DNA of 15,980 nt from Roseimarinus sp035271585 (GCA_035271585.1 DATERL010000019.1:1-15980), one strand, 5' to 3'. Counted from the first letter of the stretch, positions 8,701 through 14,596 are shown. The notes: generated by a model from the letters alone, not told the origin. A program made the numbers and translations.

Positions 8701-10190
8701 TTTCGGTGCGCGAAGGAACAATAATTATTACCGGCACCAAAGAAATCAACGAGTTGTTTGTCGAAAAGGCATTGGCTTATTCAACCCGTTTTTTATTGGG
8801 TATTCGCTCGGCAAGAGTTACTTATAATCTTACTGGAGCAACTGTGTTGCCTGGGTTTATGCCCGAACCTTATTTGTTTGGTATGAGGAGTGACTCAACA
8901 ACCGGTGGGGCTTTAGCGCCCTCAATCCCATTCTTGTTGGGATGGCAAAATTCCGATTTTATTTTTCAGGCAGCTGATAATGGATGGCTTACCAAAGATA
9001 ATTCGGTTCAAAAGCAATACATGGTTCAAAACAGCAAAACCTGGAATTTTACGGTTCAGTTGGAACCCATCTCGAATATTAAAATTGACTTGAATGGCTT
9101 GTGGCGCGAAGCGCAGAACATTAGTAGTTTCATCAATTATAACGAAGATGATTTGCTCTTTGAACTCTTAAGTGGAAAGGAATCGGGCAACTTTGAAATG
9201 TCAATTCTAACCATTAAAACGCTATTCAAGGATCCTTTGTCGGGTGATCACAAAAAATCAAAAATTTTTGATGAATTCAGATACAACAACCGCCAGATGA
9301 TTGCCGATCGTTTAAATAAACAACGAGGATGGGTTGAAGGCGAGGGCTATTCAAAACAGCCGGGCCAAACACTCGATGGCGTTTCGCTCAATTCATCCGA
9401 CGTGATTATACCCGCTTTTTTGGCTGCTTATACTGGCATTGACGCTAATAGAGTGCCGCTTACCGCAAGGCCTGGCTTGGCTTGGATTCGTCCAAACTGG
9501 CGTCTTAATTATAATGGAAATCCACAACGAATCGAATGGATGAAAGATTATGTGACTACATTAAATTTTAACCATAGCTATAAATCGACTTACAGTATTG
9601 GCCGTTACGAAACCAATCTTTTATTTCAGCCCGACATGGAAGGATTAAGTTGGGTGCGCGATGAATTTAACGATACAACTTTTGTTCCTCAGATATCAAT
9701 TAATTCTGTTAATATTCAAGAAGCATTCAGCCCGCTTATTAATGTCGATATTGGGTTTACTAATAATTTTACTGCCCGTTTTGAAATCCGAAAGTCACGA
9801 AATCTGAACTTCGATTTTACCTCAAACCAACTCAACGAAATGAGAAAAGATGAGTACTCCATTGGTGTTGGTTATCGTTTGTCGGGGCTCGATATGATTT
9901 TGAAAACCCGCAACAAATCTGAAAACGTCTCAAACGATGTAAACATGCGACTCGATATTTCAAGTACTGATTATAAAAATGTGTTGCGAAAAATATCGAT
10001 GGATGATGGTGAATTGAGTGGCGGTACAAAAGTGTTTTCAGCCGATTTTCAGGCCGATTACATGTTTAGCGATAAACTTACCATTAAACTGTATTACCAA
10101 TACAATTTAAATGTTCCACACAACTCGGTAAATGGCCCGTCACGTTCCAATACCCGGTTCGGCTTAAGTTTTAATATTTCAATTTTATAA
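2712..10190 (+). CDS. sprA: T9SS outer-membrane translocon SprA (Sov)
   Basis: SprA/Sov is the giant outer-membrane beta-barrel through which folded type IX secretion cargo leaves the periplasm; it is needed for gliding in Flavobacterium and gingipain export in Porphyromonas. At 2492 residues it has the usual size (roughly 2400-2500). A signal peptide is present: residues 1-26, ending SFAQ before GKN. Family landmarks appear in order: RPQGYVEISAG near 157, NQIYIDDFEGAE near 816, RWGGMMRDI near 963, DVGLDGLSDDDE at 1066, DTEDINGD at 1157, FIRTYLTNFSDSVFLRFG near 1240, and a C-terminal barrel ending RFGLSFNISIL with a hydrophobic terminus. A Ser/Arg/Lys-rich linker at 1910-1947 precedes a soluble insert that ends before VLPGFMPEPY. 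The start is TTG: the signal peptide begins directly there and the next in-frame Met is far inside the mature part. Gly-Gly codons create runs of 7 and 8 G. It probably shares a transcript with pdxA and ruvA. Confidence 0.97.
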   Translation: MKNLTLNISLLLTVTLTVIFNQSFAQGKNTIVEIDTTGTLVYPFSDEGEFQYPDQVEQGPLYLTRPSNIERKIEYDHLTEQYVIYEKIGDMYYRLPKTMSLKEYVKYDFDQSVKDYWRTRKSVENIQTQQHQGLLPQIKIESEAFSNIFGSEVIDIRPQGYVEISAGLESTFIDDGSLPERIQRNTRFEFENQINIRVNGKIGDKVNLDFNYNTMATFDFENKTNLEYTGKEDEILRRIEAGNVSLPLNGSLIQGGTNLFGVKTEMQFGRLNVTTVISQHKGESNVIETEGGAQKTKFEIKASDYDENRHFFISKYFRDNYNKALSTLPVITSPVVVNKIEVWVTNKSQNYNSSRNIIAFVDLGETDQHITNKVPEFYGNGSRYPSNSANNMYSELKNNYSNIRQAALTNNTLEPLKAYGFENVRDWERIEQSRKLSDSEFSFNPKLGFISLNSSLNNDEVLAIAFEYTVGGEVYQVGEFTTNGIESDKALILKLLKGTNLSPEMPTWNLMMKNVYSLGAYDLSPSDFDFQVLYKNESTNTFITNLPEGELKDTILLRLMNLDNMNGQNDYARNGDGMFDFVEGLTVYGKNGRIIFPVLEPFGANIADNLSDNALKLKYAYTTLYEQTKTKAEQDFSHNKFYMVGSYKGSSGSEIMLNAFNLAPGSVKVMAGGVQLIENQQYTVDYAMGRITIIDSGIAESGTPIQVSTESQELISTQRKTMLGSYANYAFSDKFNVGGTMLFMNERPITNKVELGNDPVSNLMLGLDFQYRDRSQFLTDVVNLIPFYKSNVESSISVEGEVAKLITGKSKATRNQIYIDDFEGAETSYMLSNPSGWYLASTPQGQSRFPEASLSDSLAYGYNRANLSWYYIDRLFNNVRDNTMPDYMKANADYRSNHYTRTVFVHEIFPGRELSATSANWLSVLDLTYYPREKGPYNFDSEPLSGISAGVDENNNLLKPQTRWGGMMRDITTTNFETANVEYIEFWLLDPFIYDKNGTHQGGDLYFNLGNVSEDVLKDSRKSFENGLPTSNIVESVETTAWGRVSTKTQMGSGFDNDTESRKYQDVGLDGLSDDDEQIHFAHYIDKLKDILSPDAFEKVLADPANDNFSYYRGNRHDKNKASIFERYKRYNNPDKNSPTNEMSDESYSTLGQKNPDTEDINGDNTLNEMEAYYQYRVSIRHEDLEVGQNFIVDKIEATVKLDNGETEKVTWYQFKIPVTDESSYDRVGDIYDFKSIRFIRTYLTNFSDSVFLRFGTLNLVRSDWRKEPTAMLELGAAGSSNALFEVTTINVEENGVRLPINYILPPDIEREIDPSNVSEVKMNEQSLLLKVKDLESGDARAVYKNVGVDLRQYKTLRMEVHAEAIENYPLNDNELSLFVRLGADRDNYYEYEIPLKLTPIPATRYNNDSEADREIVWPEENQLLVALSKFPELKLNRDAEVRKSGAQITRSDIYEEFDYGSPGDKNIIRIKGNPSMGEVDLVHIGIRNPKRNNLQPKTVEVWVNEFRVSDLEQKGGWASSGRMSLRLADLGSLSLSGRTQSVGWGSINQTAGERSLENKYQIDFAATGELGKLFPEKIGLKLPVFYSYSQSVANPEYNPLSSDVRLSDALDLIDSPEERDELLGKSQDVVTRKSFNMNNISIEPKRKKADRKPLPTDIENFSVSYARNEQLAHNIDLEKYLQRSEKGVFNYNFNTRVEPISPLKKVSFLKSKNLSLLRDFNFSLYPEMISFRTDLSKSYNERKARDNSGYDIDLPTTVQKNFLWNRYFDFRYNLTRGLTIDFTNQSIARIDELDGVINKNLYPDEYELMMEEIYRNISSFGRPVDYEHTITVNYRVPINKLPLLDWTSATANYVGGYEWMAAPLLANNAIELGNTVSNTMNARLNGQLNFLTLYNKVPYLKDLNSRFQSSQRTYGSRSREQQSSRDSQKKDDAPKRTKSVKYSEKKVAFRADVPKSIFHRLGTTEVVVQVLNEKGEVVEGETTVVDINRINFKPTVSVREGTIIITGTKEINELFVEKALAYSTRFLLGIRSARVTYNLTGATVLPGFMPEPYLFGMRSDSTTGGALAPSIPFLLGWQNSDFIFQAADNGWLTKDNSVQKQYMVQNSKTWNFTVQLEPISNIKIDLNGLWREAQNISSFINYNEDDLLFELLSGKESGNFEMSILTIKTLFKDPLSGDHKKSKIFDEFRYNNRQMIADRLNKQRGWVEGEGYSKQPGQTLDGVSLNSSDVIIPAFLAAYTGIDANRVPLTARPGLAWIRPNWRLNYNGNPQRIEWMKDYVTTLNFNHSYKSTYSIGRYETNLLFQPDMEGLSWVRDEFNDTTFVPQISINSVNIQEAFSPLINVDIGFTNNFTARFEIRKSRNLNFDFTSNQLNEMRKDEYSIGVGYRLSGLDMILKTRNKSENVSNDVNMRLDISSTDYKNVLRKISMDDGELSGGTKVFSADFQADYMFSDKLTIKLYYQYNLNVPHNSVNGPSRSNTRFGLSFNISIL
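5602..5609 (+). repeat. Homopolymer tract of eight G inside sprA
   Basis: Eight consecutive G encode the end of Trp964 and Gly965-Gly966 (TGG GGG GGG). The Trp-Gly-Gly motif itself looks family-conserved, but the all-GGG codon choice makes a slippage-prone tract. A one-base change here would truncate SprA after about 40% of its length. Confidence 0.85.
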
Positions 10191-10227
10191 TTAAATCGAT
10201 TGTTTCTTACTATTTGAGCATTTTTTA

Positions 10228-10249
10228 AGTATTTACTAATCGAAATACT
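10228..10249 (+). other. Small AT-rich stem-loop after sprA
   Basis: AGTATTT (10228-10234) and AAATACT (10243-10249) form a perfect 7-bp stem with an 8-nt loop, 37 nt past the sprA stop. It has only one G-C pair per arm and no T run behind it, although a run of six T lies just in front. It may be part of the sprA 3' end but is weak on its own. Confidence 0.3.
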
Positions 10250-10292
10250 ATGAAAATTGTAAAATTCGTTGCAAATTGCGCTCAAATTTGTA

Positions 10293-10351
10293 AAAAATCG
10301 AATATTACATTTAAACTTACAAAAGCCTGTAATTTAAGTGTAACGATTTTT
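10293..10351 (+). repeat. Long imperfect inverted repeat, possible terminator or RNA structure
   Basis: The outer arms AAAAATCG (10293-10300) and CGATTTTT (10344-10351) pair over 8 bp. The inner arms TTACATTTAAACTTAC (10305-10320) and GTAATTTAAGTGTAA (10329-10343) pair over 15 bp with one T-G wobble and one unpaired C at 10316. Four bases (AATA, 10301-10304) bulge on the left side only, and the loop is AAAAGCCT. In all 23 pairs can form. The right arm ends in TTTTTAAA, so the fold could act as an AT-rich terminator for sprA. A structured small RNA or a miniature inverted-repeat element are alternatives. Confidence 0.6.
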
Positions 10352-10403
10352 AAACCAATTATCATAAGAGAATAAATGAAACGAGCAGGATGCTGACGAA
10401 CGA

Positions 10404-10435
10404 ATAAAGGCTCGATTAACTATCGTAGCTTTTAT
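10404..10435 (+). terminator. Stem-loop with T-rich 3' side upstream of asnA
   Basis: ATAAAGGCTCGAT (10404-10416) pairs with ATCGTAGCTTTTAT (10422-10435) over 13 bp, with one G-T pair and one bulged T (10426), around the loop TAACT. The 3' arm carries a four-T run. It could terminate read-through from sprA, or be an attenuator-like leader element for asnA, which starts 72 nt downstream. Which of these applies depends on where the asnA transcript begins. Confidence 0.45.
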
Positions 10436-10506
10436 GCGGGAATATCGAATATCAAAGCTTTTTCTGACTCCAGCTGATTCAATGTTAGATAACAAAAACA
10501 AAGTAT

Positions 10507-11541
10507 ATGAAATTAACAATTCCAGAGGGTTATCAACCTTATTTAAGCCCGGTTCAAACCGAAAAAGCAATAAAACTGATAAAAGATTATTTCCAAAATA
10601 ATTTATCGGCCGAGCTACAATTGCGCAGAGTAACTGCACCTTTGTTTGTAATGAGGGGGACTGGTATTAACGACGACCTAAACGGAACCGAGAGAGCTGT
10701 TAATTTTCCCATCAAGGAAATGAATGATAAAGTAGCCGAAGTTGTACACTCGCTGGCCAAATGGAAACGAATGAACTTGAGAAAACTCAATATCCCCTTG
10801 GGTTATGGCATTTATACCGATATGAATGCCATTAGGGCCGATGAGGAGTTGACCAATATCCATTCGCTTTATGTCGATCAATGGGATTGGGAAGTGGTGA
10901 TGAGCCAAGAACAGCGTAACCTCGAATTTTTGAAAAACATAGTACTTAGGTTATTCAGGGTGTTAAAACGAACCGAATTTCAAATATTTGAAGAGTATCC
11001 CGAGTTAACGCCGCAACTCCCCAATGAAATCAAGTTTATCCAAGCGGAAGAATTGTTGCAAATGTATCCCGATAAAACACCTTTTGAGCGTGAAAACGAG
11101 GCGGTGAAAAAATATGGTGCGGTATTTCTAATTGGTATTGGTTCCAAATTATCGAATAACGAAAAGCACGATGGTCGTGCACCCGATTACGACGACTGGA
11201 CTACCGAAACCGAAGATGGTTACAAGGGATTAAACGGCGATATTCTGATTTGGAACCCAATTTTAAAAAGGGTTTTCGAAATATCCTCCATGGGTATCAG
11301 GGTCGATAAATTGGCCTTAATGAAACAACTCGAGTTGGAAAATGAAATGGAACGCAAAGAATTGCTTTTTCATAAAATGTTGTTGAACGATGAGCTCCCG
11401 CTTTCCATTGGTGGCGGAATTGGACAATCGCGCCTGTGCATGTATTTTTTGCGCAAGGCCCATATTGGCGAAGTTCAGGCTTCGATTTGGCCCGACGAGA
11501 TGATCGAAAAATGCTATGCCAATAACATTTTTCTGATGTAG
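10507..11541 (+). CDS. asnA: Aspartate-ammonia ligase (asparagine synthetase A)
   Basis: AsnA makes L-asparagine from aspartate, ammonia and ATP (yielding AMP and pyrophosphate) in the cytoplasm; it has a class II aminoacyl-tRNA synthetase-like core. The 344 residues, against 330 in E. coli, align by eye along the whole length. Conserved blocks are HSLAKWKR (81-88), YVDQWDWE (122-129), RAPDYDDW (224-231), GLNGDI (241-246), SSMGIRVD (260-267) and GGGIGQSR (302-309), the last being the motif-3-like ATP site with its Arg. All the blocks I would expect are intact. The ATG start at 10507 has no Shine-Dalgarno sequence. The gene stands alone: 316 nt of structured DNA precede it and a strong terminator follows 26 nt after its stop, so it is probably transcribed by itself. 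Confidence 0.97.
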   Translation: MKLTIPEGYQPYLSPVQTEKAIKLIKDYFQNNLSAELQLRRVTAPLFVMRGTGINDDLNGTERAVNFPIKEMNDKVAEVVHSLAKWKRMNLRKLNIPLGYGIYTDMNAIRADEELTNIHSLYVDQWDWEVVMSQEQRNLEFLKNIVLRLFRVLKRTEFQIFEEYPELTPQLPNEIKFIQAEELLQMYPDKTPFERENEAVKKYGAVFLIGIGSKLSNNEKHDGRAPDYDDWTTETEDGYKGLNGDILIWNPILKRVFEISSMGIRVDKLALMKQLELENEMERKELLFHKMLLNDELPLSIGGGIGQSRLCMYFLRKAHIGEVQASIWPDEMIEKCYANNIFLM

Positions 11542-11567
11542 TAATATATGCAAACATTAATATATAG

Positions 11568-11592
11568 AACCAGGTACAAGCCTGGTTTTTTT
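11568..11592 (+). terminator. Intrinsic terminator of asnA
   Basis: AACCAGG (11568-11574) and CCTGGTT (11581-11587) form a perfect 7-bp stem around TACAAG, and the T run reaches 11592. It sits 26 nt after the asnA stop and is the clearest terminator in the window. Confidence 0.88.
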
Positions 11593-11680
11593 ATAAAAAA
11601 CAATCACTGATGTGCGATAAAAAATAAATCATACCTAAACTGGTTAAGCGTTTTAGAGTAAGTTGTCAACTTTTCTTTTT

Positions 11681-11688
11681 TATTTTCG
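11681..11688 (+). promoter_or_regulatory. Possible -7 element upstream of the lipoprotein/DUF5723 pair
   Basis: TATTTTCG differs from TAnnTTTG at one base. A TTG (11663-11665) lies 15 nt upstream, closer than the usual 17-23. It would leave a leader of about 125 nt before the lipoprotein start at 11822. The rest of the gap 11593-11821 is AT-rich, with no gene longer than a few codons. Confidence 0.2.
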
Positions 11689-11798
11689 TGTAAAATGAAG
11701 TAAATAAAAGAAACTGATATCGATTATCCTTTTTATCTTGATGCTGAAGAATTGTTTTTTTATTACGACCTAAAAGTTTTATCATTGTGTTACCCTAA

Positions 11799-11822
11799 AT
11801 GCTAAAATCATTTATCGCTTAA
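11799..11822 (+). other. Seven-codon mini-ORF overlapping the lipoprotein start
   Basis: ATG at 11799 opens a frame encoding MLKSFIA, whose TAA stop (11820-11822) shares its last A with the ATG of the lipoprotein gene. Such a stop/start overlap can couple translation, but a frame this short also arises readily by chance. Confidence 0.15.
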
Positions 11823-12424
11823 TGAAACAACGAAGTTTTGTATTTCTGTTTTTTATGGTATTTATTACATCCTGTATTGGCAAATATCAGGATCTGGCAT
11901 TAAATACTAAAACCCAACTTGTTATGCCAATTGCCTTTGGCGTTTATACCCTGGGCGATTTGTTTTATGACATTGATGAACCTAATAACTTAGTGATAGA
12001 AACGGGTGTTTTTCATCAAATTACCGATACCATTCCATTCAATAATTCATTGTTCTTTAGCAAAATTGAAAATGCAGAGTTGACTTTTAGAGTCAGTAAT
12101 ATTATGCCTTTTCAGGTCGATTTAGTGATTACTCCCTTTGATACTATTTCGAATACTATTGTTGGGAATGAACTCTATATCACAATTGTTGAAGCTACCG
12201 AATACAACGAGTCGTCGCTAAGCCTTTATTCAATTAATTCTGAACAAATTTTGATTTTAGATGCCGATCAGATTGAGGTATTAAAAAAATCGAATGGCTT
12301 ATTGATTGAAGCCGCTTTTATATGGCCATATGAAAAAGTAGTTACCTCAATTATTGATGATTTTTTTGAATTGAATGCATTTAATATTAAGCTGATTTTA
12401 AATGCTAAATTAAATATGCAATAG
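11822..12424 (+). CDS. Putative lipoprotein of unknown function
   Basis: I do not recognise the family. The 200-residue product starts with a lysine/arginine-containing n-region, a hydrophobic core (FVFLFFMVF) and a lipobox Ile15-Thr16-Ser17-Cys18, so it should be lipidated at Cys18. The mature part has no further cysteine. It is rich in beta-type alternation (LTFRVSNIMPFQVDLVITPF; YITIVEATEY) and lacks an enzyme motif. The C-terminal half looks like a compact beta domain with a final hydrophobic strand (FNIKLILNAKL). The next gene starts 3 nt after its stop and encodes a DUF5723 outer-membrane-type protein, so the two probably act at the same envelope site. Codon use is AT-rich compared with sprA and asnA. 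No close alternative start is seen; the ATG directly precedes the signal sequence. Confidence 0.75.
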   Translation: MKQRSFVFLFFMVFITSCIGKYQDLALNTKTQLVMPIAFGVYTLGDLFYDIDEPNNLVIETGVFHQITDTIPFNNSLFFSKIENAELTFRVSNIMPFQVDLVITPFDTISNTIVGNELYITIVEATEYNESSLSLYSINSEQILILDADQIEVLKKSNGLLIEAAFIWPYEKVVTSIIDDFFELNAFNIKLILNAKLNMQ

Positions 12425-12427
12425 CCT

Positions 12428-13843
12428 TTGAAAGTTAAATACTACATATTTATATTGGCATTGATCTTTCAATCAATTGCAGTTTATTCACAAACAAATG
12501 ATTTGTTTAGTAGTTTGAATCAATCACAAACGAATGCGAGTATAACTAATTCTGCGTTCCTGCTAAATATTAATAAAAATGAATTTTCAATTGCTCCCTT
12601 TACCAGTTCTAATTTAGCAGTTTATTTGCCAATTACATCGAATAAACTTTTTTCAAATAAAACCTCAAATGGCAAGTTTTCAGTTGATTTACAGGACATT
12701 TATTTATCAGCAAGGCGTAAAAATATATTTTTCTTGCAGTCTGATCTTAAGTTGTTTAGCTTTTCGGGCGCAAACAGAAAATTCAATTGGAATATCTCGG
12801 TTCAGGAACGCATTGAAGGTGGACTGGCTTTTAATAAAGAGGCCATCAATTTTATTAATTTAGGGAACAAGGCCTACCTCAATGAGAGCATTAAAATGAA
12901 TTTCCCCATTCACTTTTTACACTTTAGGTCATTCAATTTTACCCTTGCTAAACAGTTTAATAGCAAGCTTGATGTGGGCTTAACCATGAAGATGTATTTA
13001 GGGAGATCCTTACTAAATGTAAATTCAACTTTCGATTTTTTTACAGAACAAAACGGTGAATATGTAAATATTGATATAAAAGGAAAAGGGAGAGTATCTT
13101 CTCCTATTTCGCTAAATAATTTGTTGAATGGAAATGCATTTGATTTAAGTTTATCTAACTATTTGTTTTGTTTGCGAAATCCTGGATTAGGACTCGATTT
13201 TGGATTACGTTATGAGATAAATGATGATATTAATTTTAACGCAAGTGTGCAGGATTTAGGTTTTATTTATTGGAATAAGAATACAACCAAATTTAATACC
13301 GATGGAGTTTATGAGTGGAATGGTGTAGATATTTCGGGAAAGCTTGATTTTAAAAAATTAAGTGCGATAAAAGAAAATAATACCATCGAAACTTTTAGAG
13401 ATTCATTTTTAAATGGTTTAATTGTTCCGGTTGATGGAAATATTTTTACATTTCTACCTAGTCAAATCAATATTGGAATTAATTATTATTATTTTAATCA
13501 ATTTAATTTTGCAGCATCAGTTCATACTCAATTAATTCAGAATTTTCTTAGGGTTAATTTAGCTTTTAGCGGTTCCTATTTATTGAATCAGAATTTGACA
13601 TTACTTTCGGGACTTTCACTCTCAAATTTATCTTATGTTAATGTGCCATTGGGCCTTGCTTTTAAGAATAAAAAATTTGGGGCTTCATTATCGGTTGGCA
13701 ATGTATTTAGTGTGTTATTTCCTTCAAGGTCACACTATTTTGGTGGTAGTTTTAATTTGAGTTATCGTTTAGGTAAATTTGTTCGTGTTAACAATCAGCA
13801 CTTTAAAGATTTTCCTTTTTTTCAAAAAAGAATTATTCATTAA
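12428..13843 (+). CDS. DUF5723 family predicted outer-membrane protein
   Basis: This 471-residue protein matches what I know of DUF5723, a Bacteroidota family of secreted, predicted beta-barrel proteins without a defined function. A signal peptide spans about residues 1-22 (hydrophobic core YIFILALIF, ending VYSQ). The family-like block NPGLGLDFGLRYEINDDINFNASVQDLGFIYW is present near residue 250, and many alternating amphipathic strands run to the C-terminus (LNQNLTLLSGLSLSNLSYV, HYFGGSFNLSYRLGKFV). The start is TTG at 12428: an in-frame TAG lies only one codon upstream, and the signal peptide begins immediately. It follows the lipoprotein stop by 3 nt and is almost certainly co-transcribed with it. 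The DNA is strikingly AT-rich. It could be a porin-like or surface-scaffold protein; I cannot say which. Confidence 0.8.
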   Translation: MKVKYYIFILALIFQSIAVYSQTNDLFSSLNQSQTNASITNSAFLLNINKNEFSIAPFTSSNLAVYLPITSNKLFSNKTSNGKFSVDLQDIYLSARRKNIFFLQSDLKLFSFSGANRKFNWNISVQERIEGGLAFNKEAINFINLGNKAYLNESIKMNFPIHFLHFRSFNFTLAKQFNSKLDVGLTMKMYLGRSLLNVNSTFDFFTEQNGEYVNIDIKGKGRVSSPISLNNLLNGNAFDLSLSNYLFCLRNPGLGLDFGLRYEINDDINFNASVQDLGFIYWNKNTTKFNTDGVYEWNGVDISGKLDFKKLSAIKENNTIETFRDSFLNGLIVPVDGNIFTFLPSQINIGINYYYFNQFNFAASVHTQLIQNFLRVNLAFSGSYLLNQNLTLLSGLSLSNLSYVNVPLGLAFKNKKFGASLSVGNVFSVLFPSRSHYFGGSFNLSYRLGKFVRVNNQHFKDFPFFQKRIIH

Positions 13844-13901
13844 ATTGAAAATTATTCTAAACTGCCTTGGTGTTATATAGTATGTTTATATAGAAATTGT
13901 A

Positions 13902-13909
13902 TACATTCG
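13902..13909 (+). promoter_or_regulatory. Possible -7 element of the cysteine-cluster gene
   Basis: TACATTCG, followed by CAAAG, is one base from TAnnTTTG and lies 50 nt before the ATG at 13960, in the gap after the DUF5723 gene. No good -33 box is visible, so the call is tentative. Confidence 0.35.
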
Positions 13910-13959
13910 CAAAGTTTTTTTTGAAAATATTGCTATCAGAAATTTGCCTTTAAAGCCCT

Positions 13960-14526
13960 ATGCAAATCGATAAGAATGTTCACGATGTAGAACGCCTGTT
14001 TGTTCAGGTAGATAAGGCTATTTTGCATTTTGTTGGTCAAACATCATTACATTGTCCCTCGGGGTGTGCTACCTGTTGCCACGGCCAAAAAGTGTCGGCT
14101 GCTCCGCTCGAATTTTTACCCTATGCCTACAGTTTATATAAGTTGGGTTTGCTTGAGCATCAATATTGGGAACTCAAAACCAGTAGCATCGAAGGTTGTT
14201 TTATTATTGATCGGGTAAATGGGCGTTGTTCTCATTACGAAACGCGTGGCTTAATTTGTCGTTTGTTTGGTAATGCTGCCATGGTTAATCGCGAAGGTCA
14301 CAAAGCTTTTAGTGCATGTCGTATTTTGAAAGATCAGGTTTCAACTTTACCTACTTTCGACAGTATTTTGCAAAATTCGGCACCTGTCTATTCCGATTTC
14401 TATATGAGGCTTCGAAACATAGATACCACTTATGGATCAATGATGATTCCTGTCAATCAGGCGATATTGAAGGCAATGGAAATTGTTTACTATAATACCC
14501 GCCGCAAACGCAAGCATTCGGTTTAA
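13960..14526 (+). CDS. YkgJ-type cysteine-cluster protein
   Basis: The 188-residue product carries the cysteine pattern of the YkgJ/CxxCxxCC family (Pfam PF03692), thought to bind zinc or an iron-sulphur centre; the biochemical role is unknown. C32-x3-C36-x2-C39-C40 sits in CPSGCATCCHG, followed by C80, C90 (NGRCSHYETR), C100 in RGLICRLFGN and C120 in FSACR. The block around RGLICRLFG matches the family's usual C-terminal metal-site motif. There is no signal peptide or membrane segment, so it should be cytoplasmic. The last residues are basic (RRKRKHSV). It starts with ATG 116 nt after the DUF5723 stop and probably has its own promoter. It ends 123 nt before the convergent DUF4105 gene. Codon use is closer to sprA than to the AT-rich pair upstream. 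Confidence 0.85.
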   Translation: MQIDKNVHDVERLFVQVDKAILHFVGQTSLHCPSGCATCCHGQKVSAAPLEFLPYAYSLYKLGLLEHQYWELKTSSIEGCFIIDRVNGRCSHYETRGLICRLFGNAAMVNREGHKAFSACRILKDQVSTLPTFDSILQNSAPVYSDFYMRLRNIDTTYGSMMIPVNQAILKAMEIVYYNTRRKRKHSV

Positions 14527-14564
14527 AATATTCTTATTCTATTTGTTGTTCTCTGTATTTTCAG

Positions 14565-14596
14565 TTTTCCAATTTTATTGAAAAGAAAATGGAAAA
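14565..14596. terminator. Possible bidirectional terminator between convergent genes
   Basis: TTTTCCA (14565-14571) plus TTTT (14573-14576) pair with AAAA (14586-14589) plus TGGAAAA (14590-14596). This gives 11 bp with one bulged A and a 9-nt loop. It lies in the 123-nt gap between two genes that face each other, where a shared terminator is expected. The arms themselves supply T runs on both strands, but the stem has few G-C pairs. Confidence 0.4.

Larger units (their letters stand above)
10191..10506. other. Structured non-coding interval between sprA and asnA
   Basis: This 316-nt gap contains no convincing gene. The longest ATG-initiated frame is 41 codons and runs through the arms of a strong inverted repeat. 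What it holds is structure: three separate stem-loops (10228-10249, 10293-10351, 10404-10435) and a 7-nt tandem duplication GAATATC GAATATC (10440-10453). It must contain the end of the sprA transcript and probably the start of asnA. I found no confident -33/-7 promoter pair in it. Confidence 0.7.

Noticed and set aside
3344..10029. Many minus-strand frames of 60-100 codons opposite sprA
   Set aside because: They are antisense shadows of a certain gene, without conserved motifs, promoters or starts of their own.
10250..10375. A 41-codon ATG frame with three cysteines between sprA and asnA
   Set aside because: Its middle and end coincide with the arms of the long inverted repeat, there is no promoter or ribosome-site support, and its composition is what AT-rich non-coding DNA gives by chance.
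11705..11740. Loose stem around GATA...TATC flanked by AAAAG and CTTTT before the lipoprotein gene
   Set aside because: The inner stem is only 4 bp and the outer arms are offset by a 5-nt bulge; such folds are common in AT-rich DNA.
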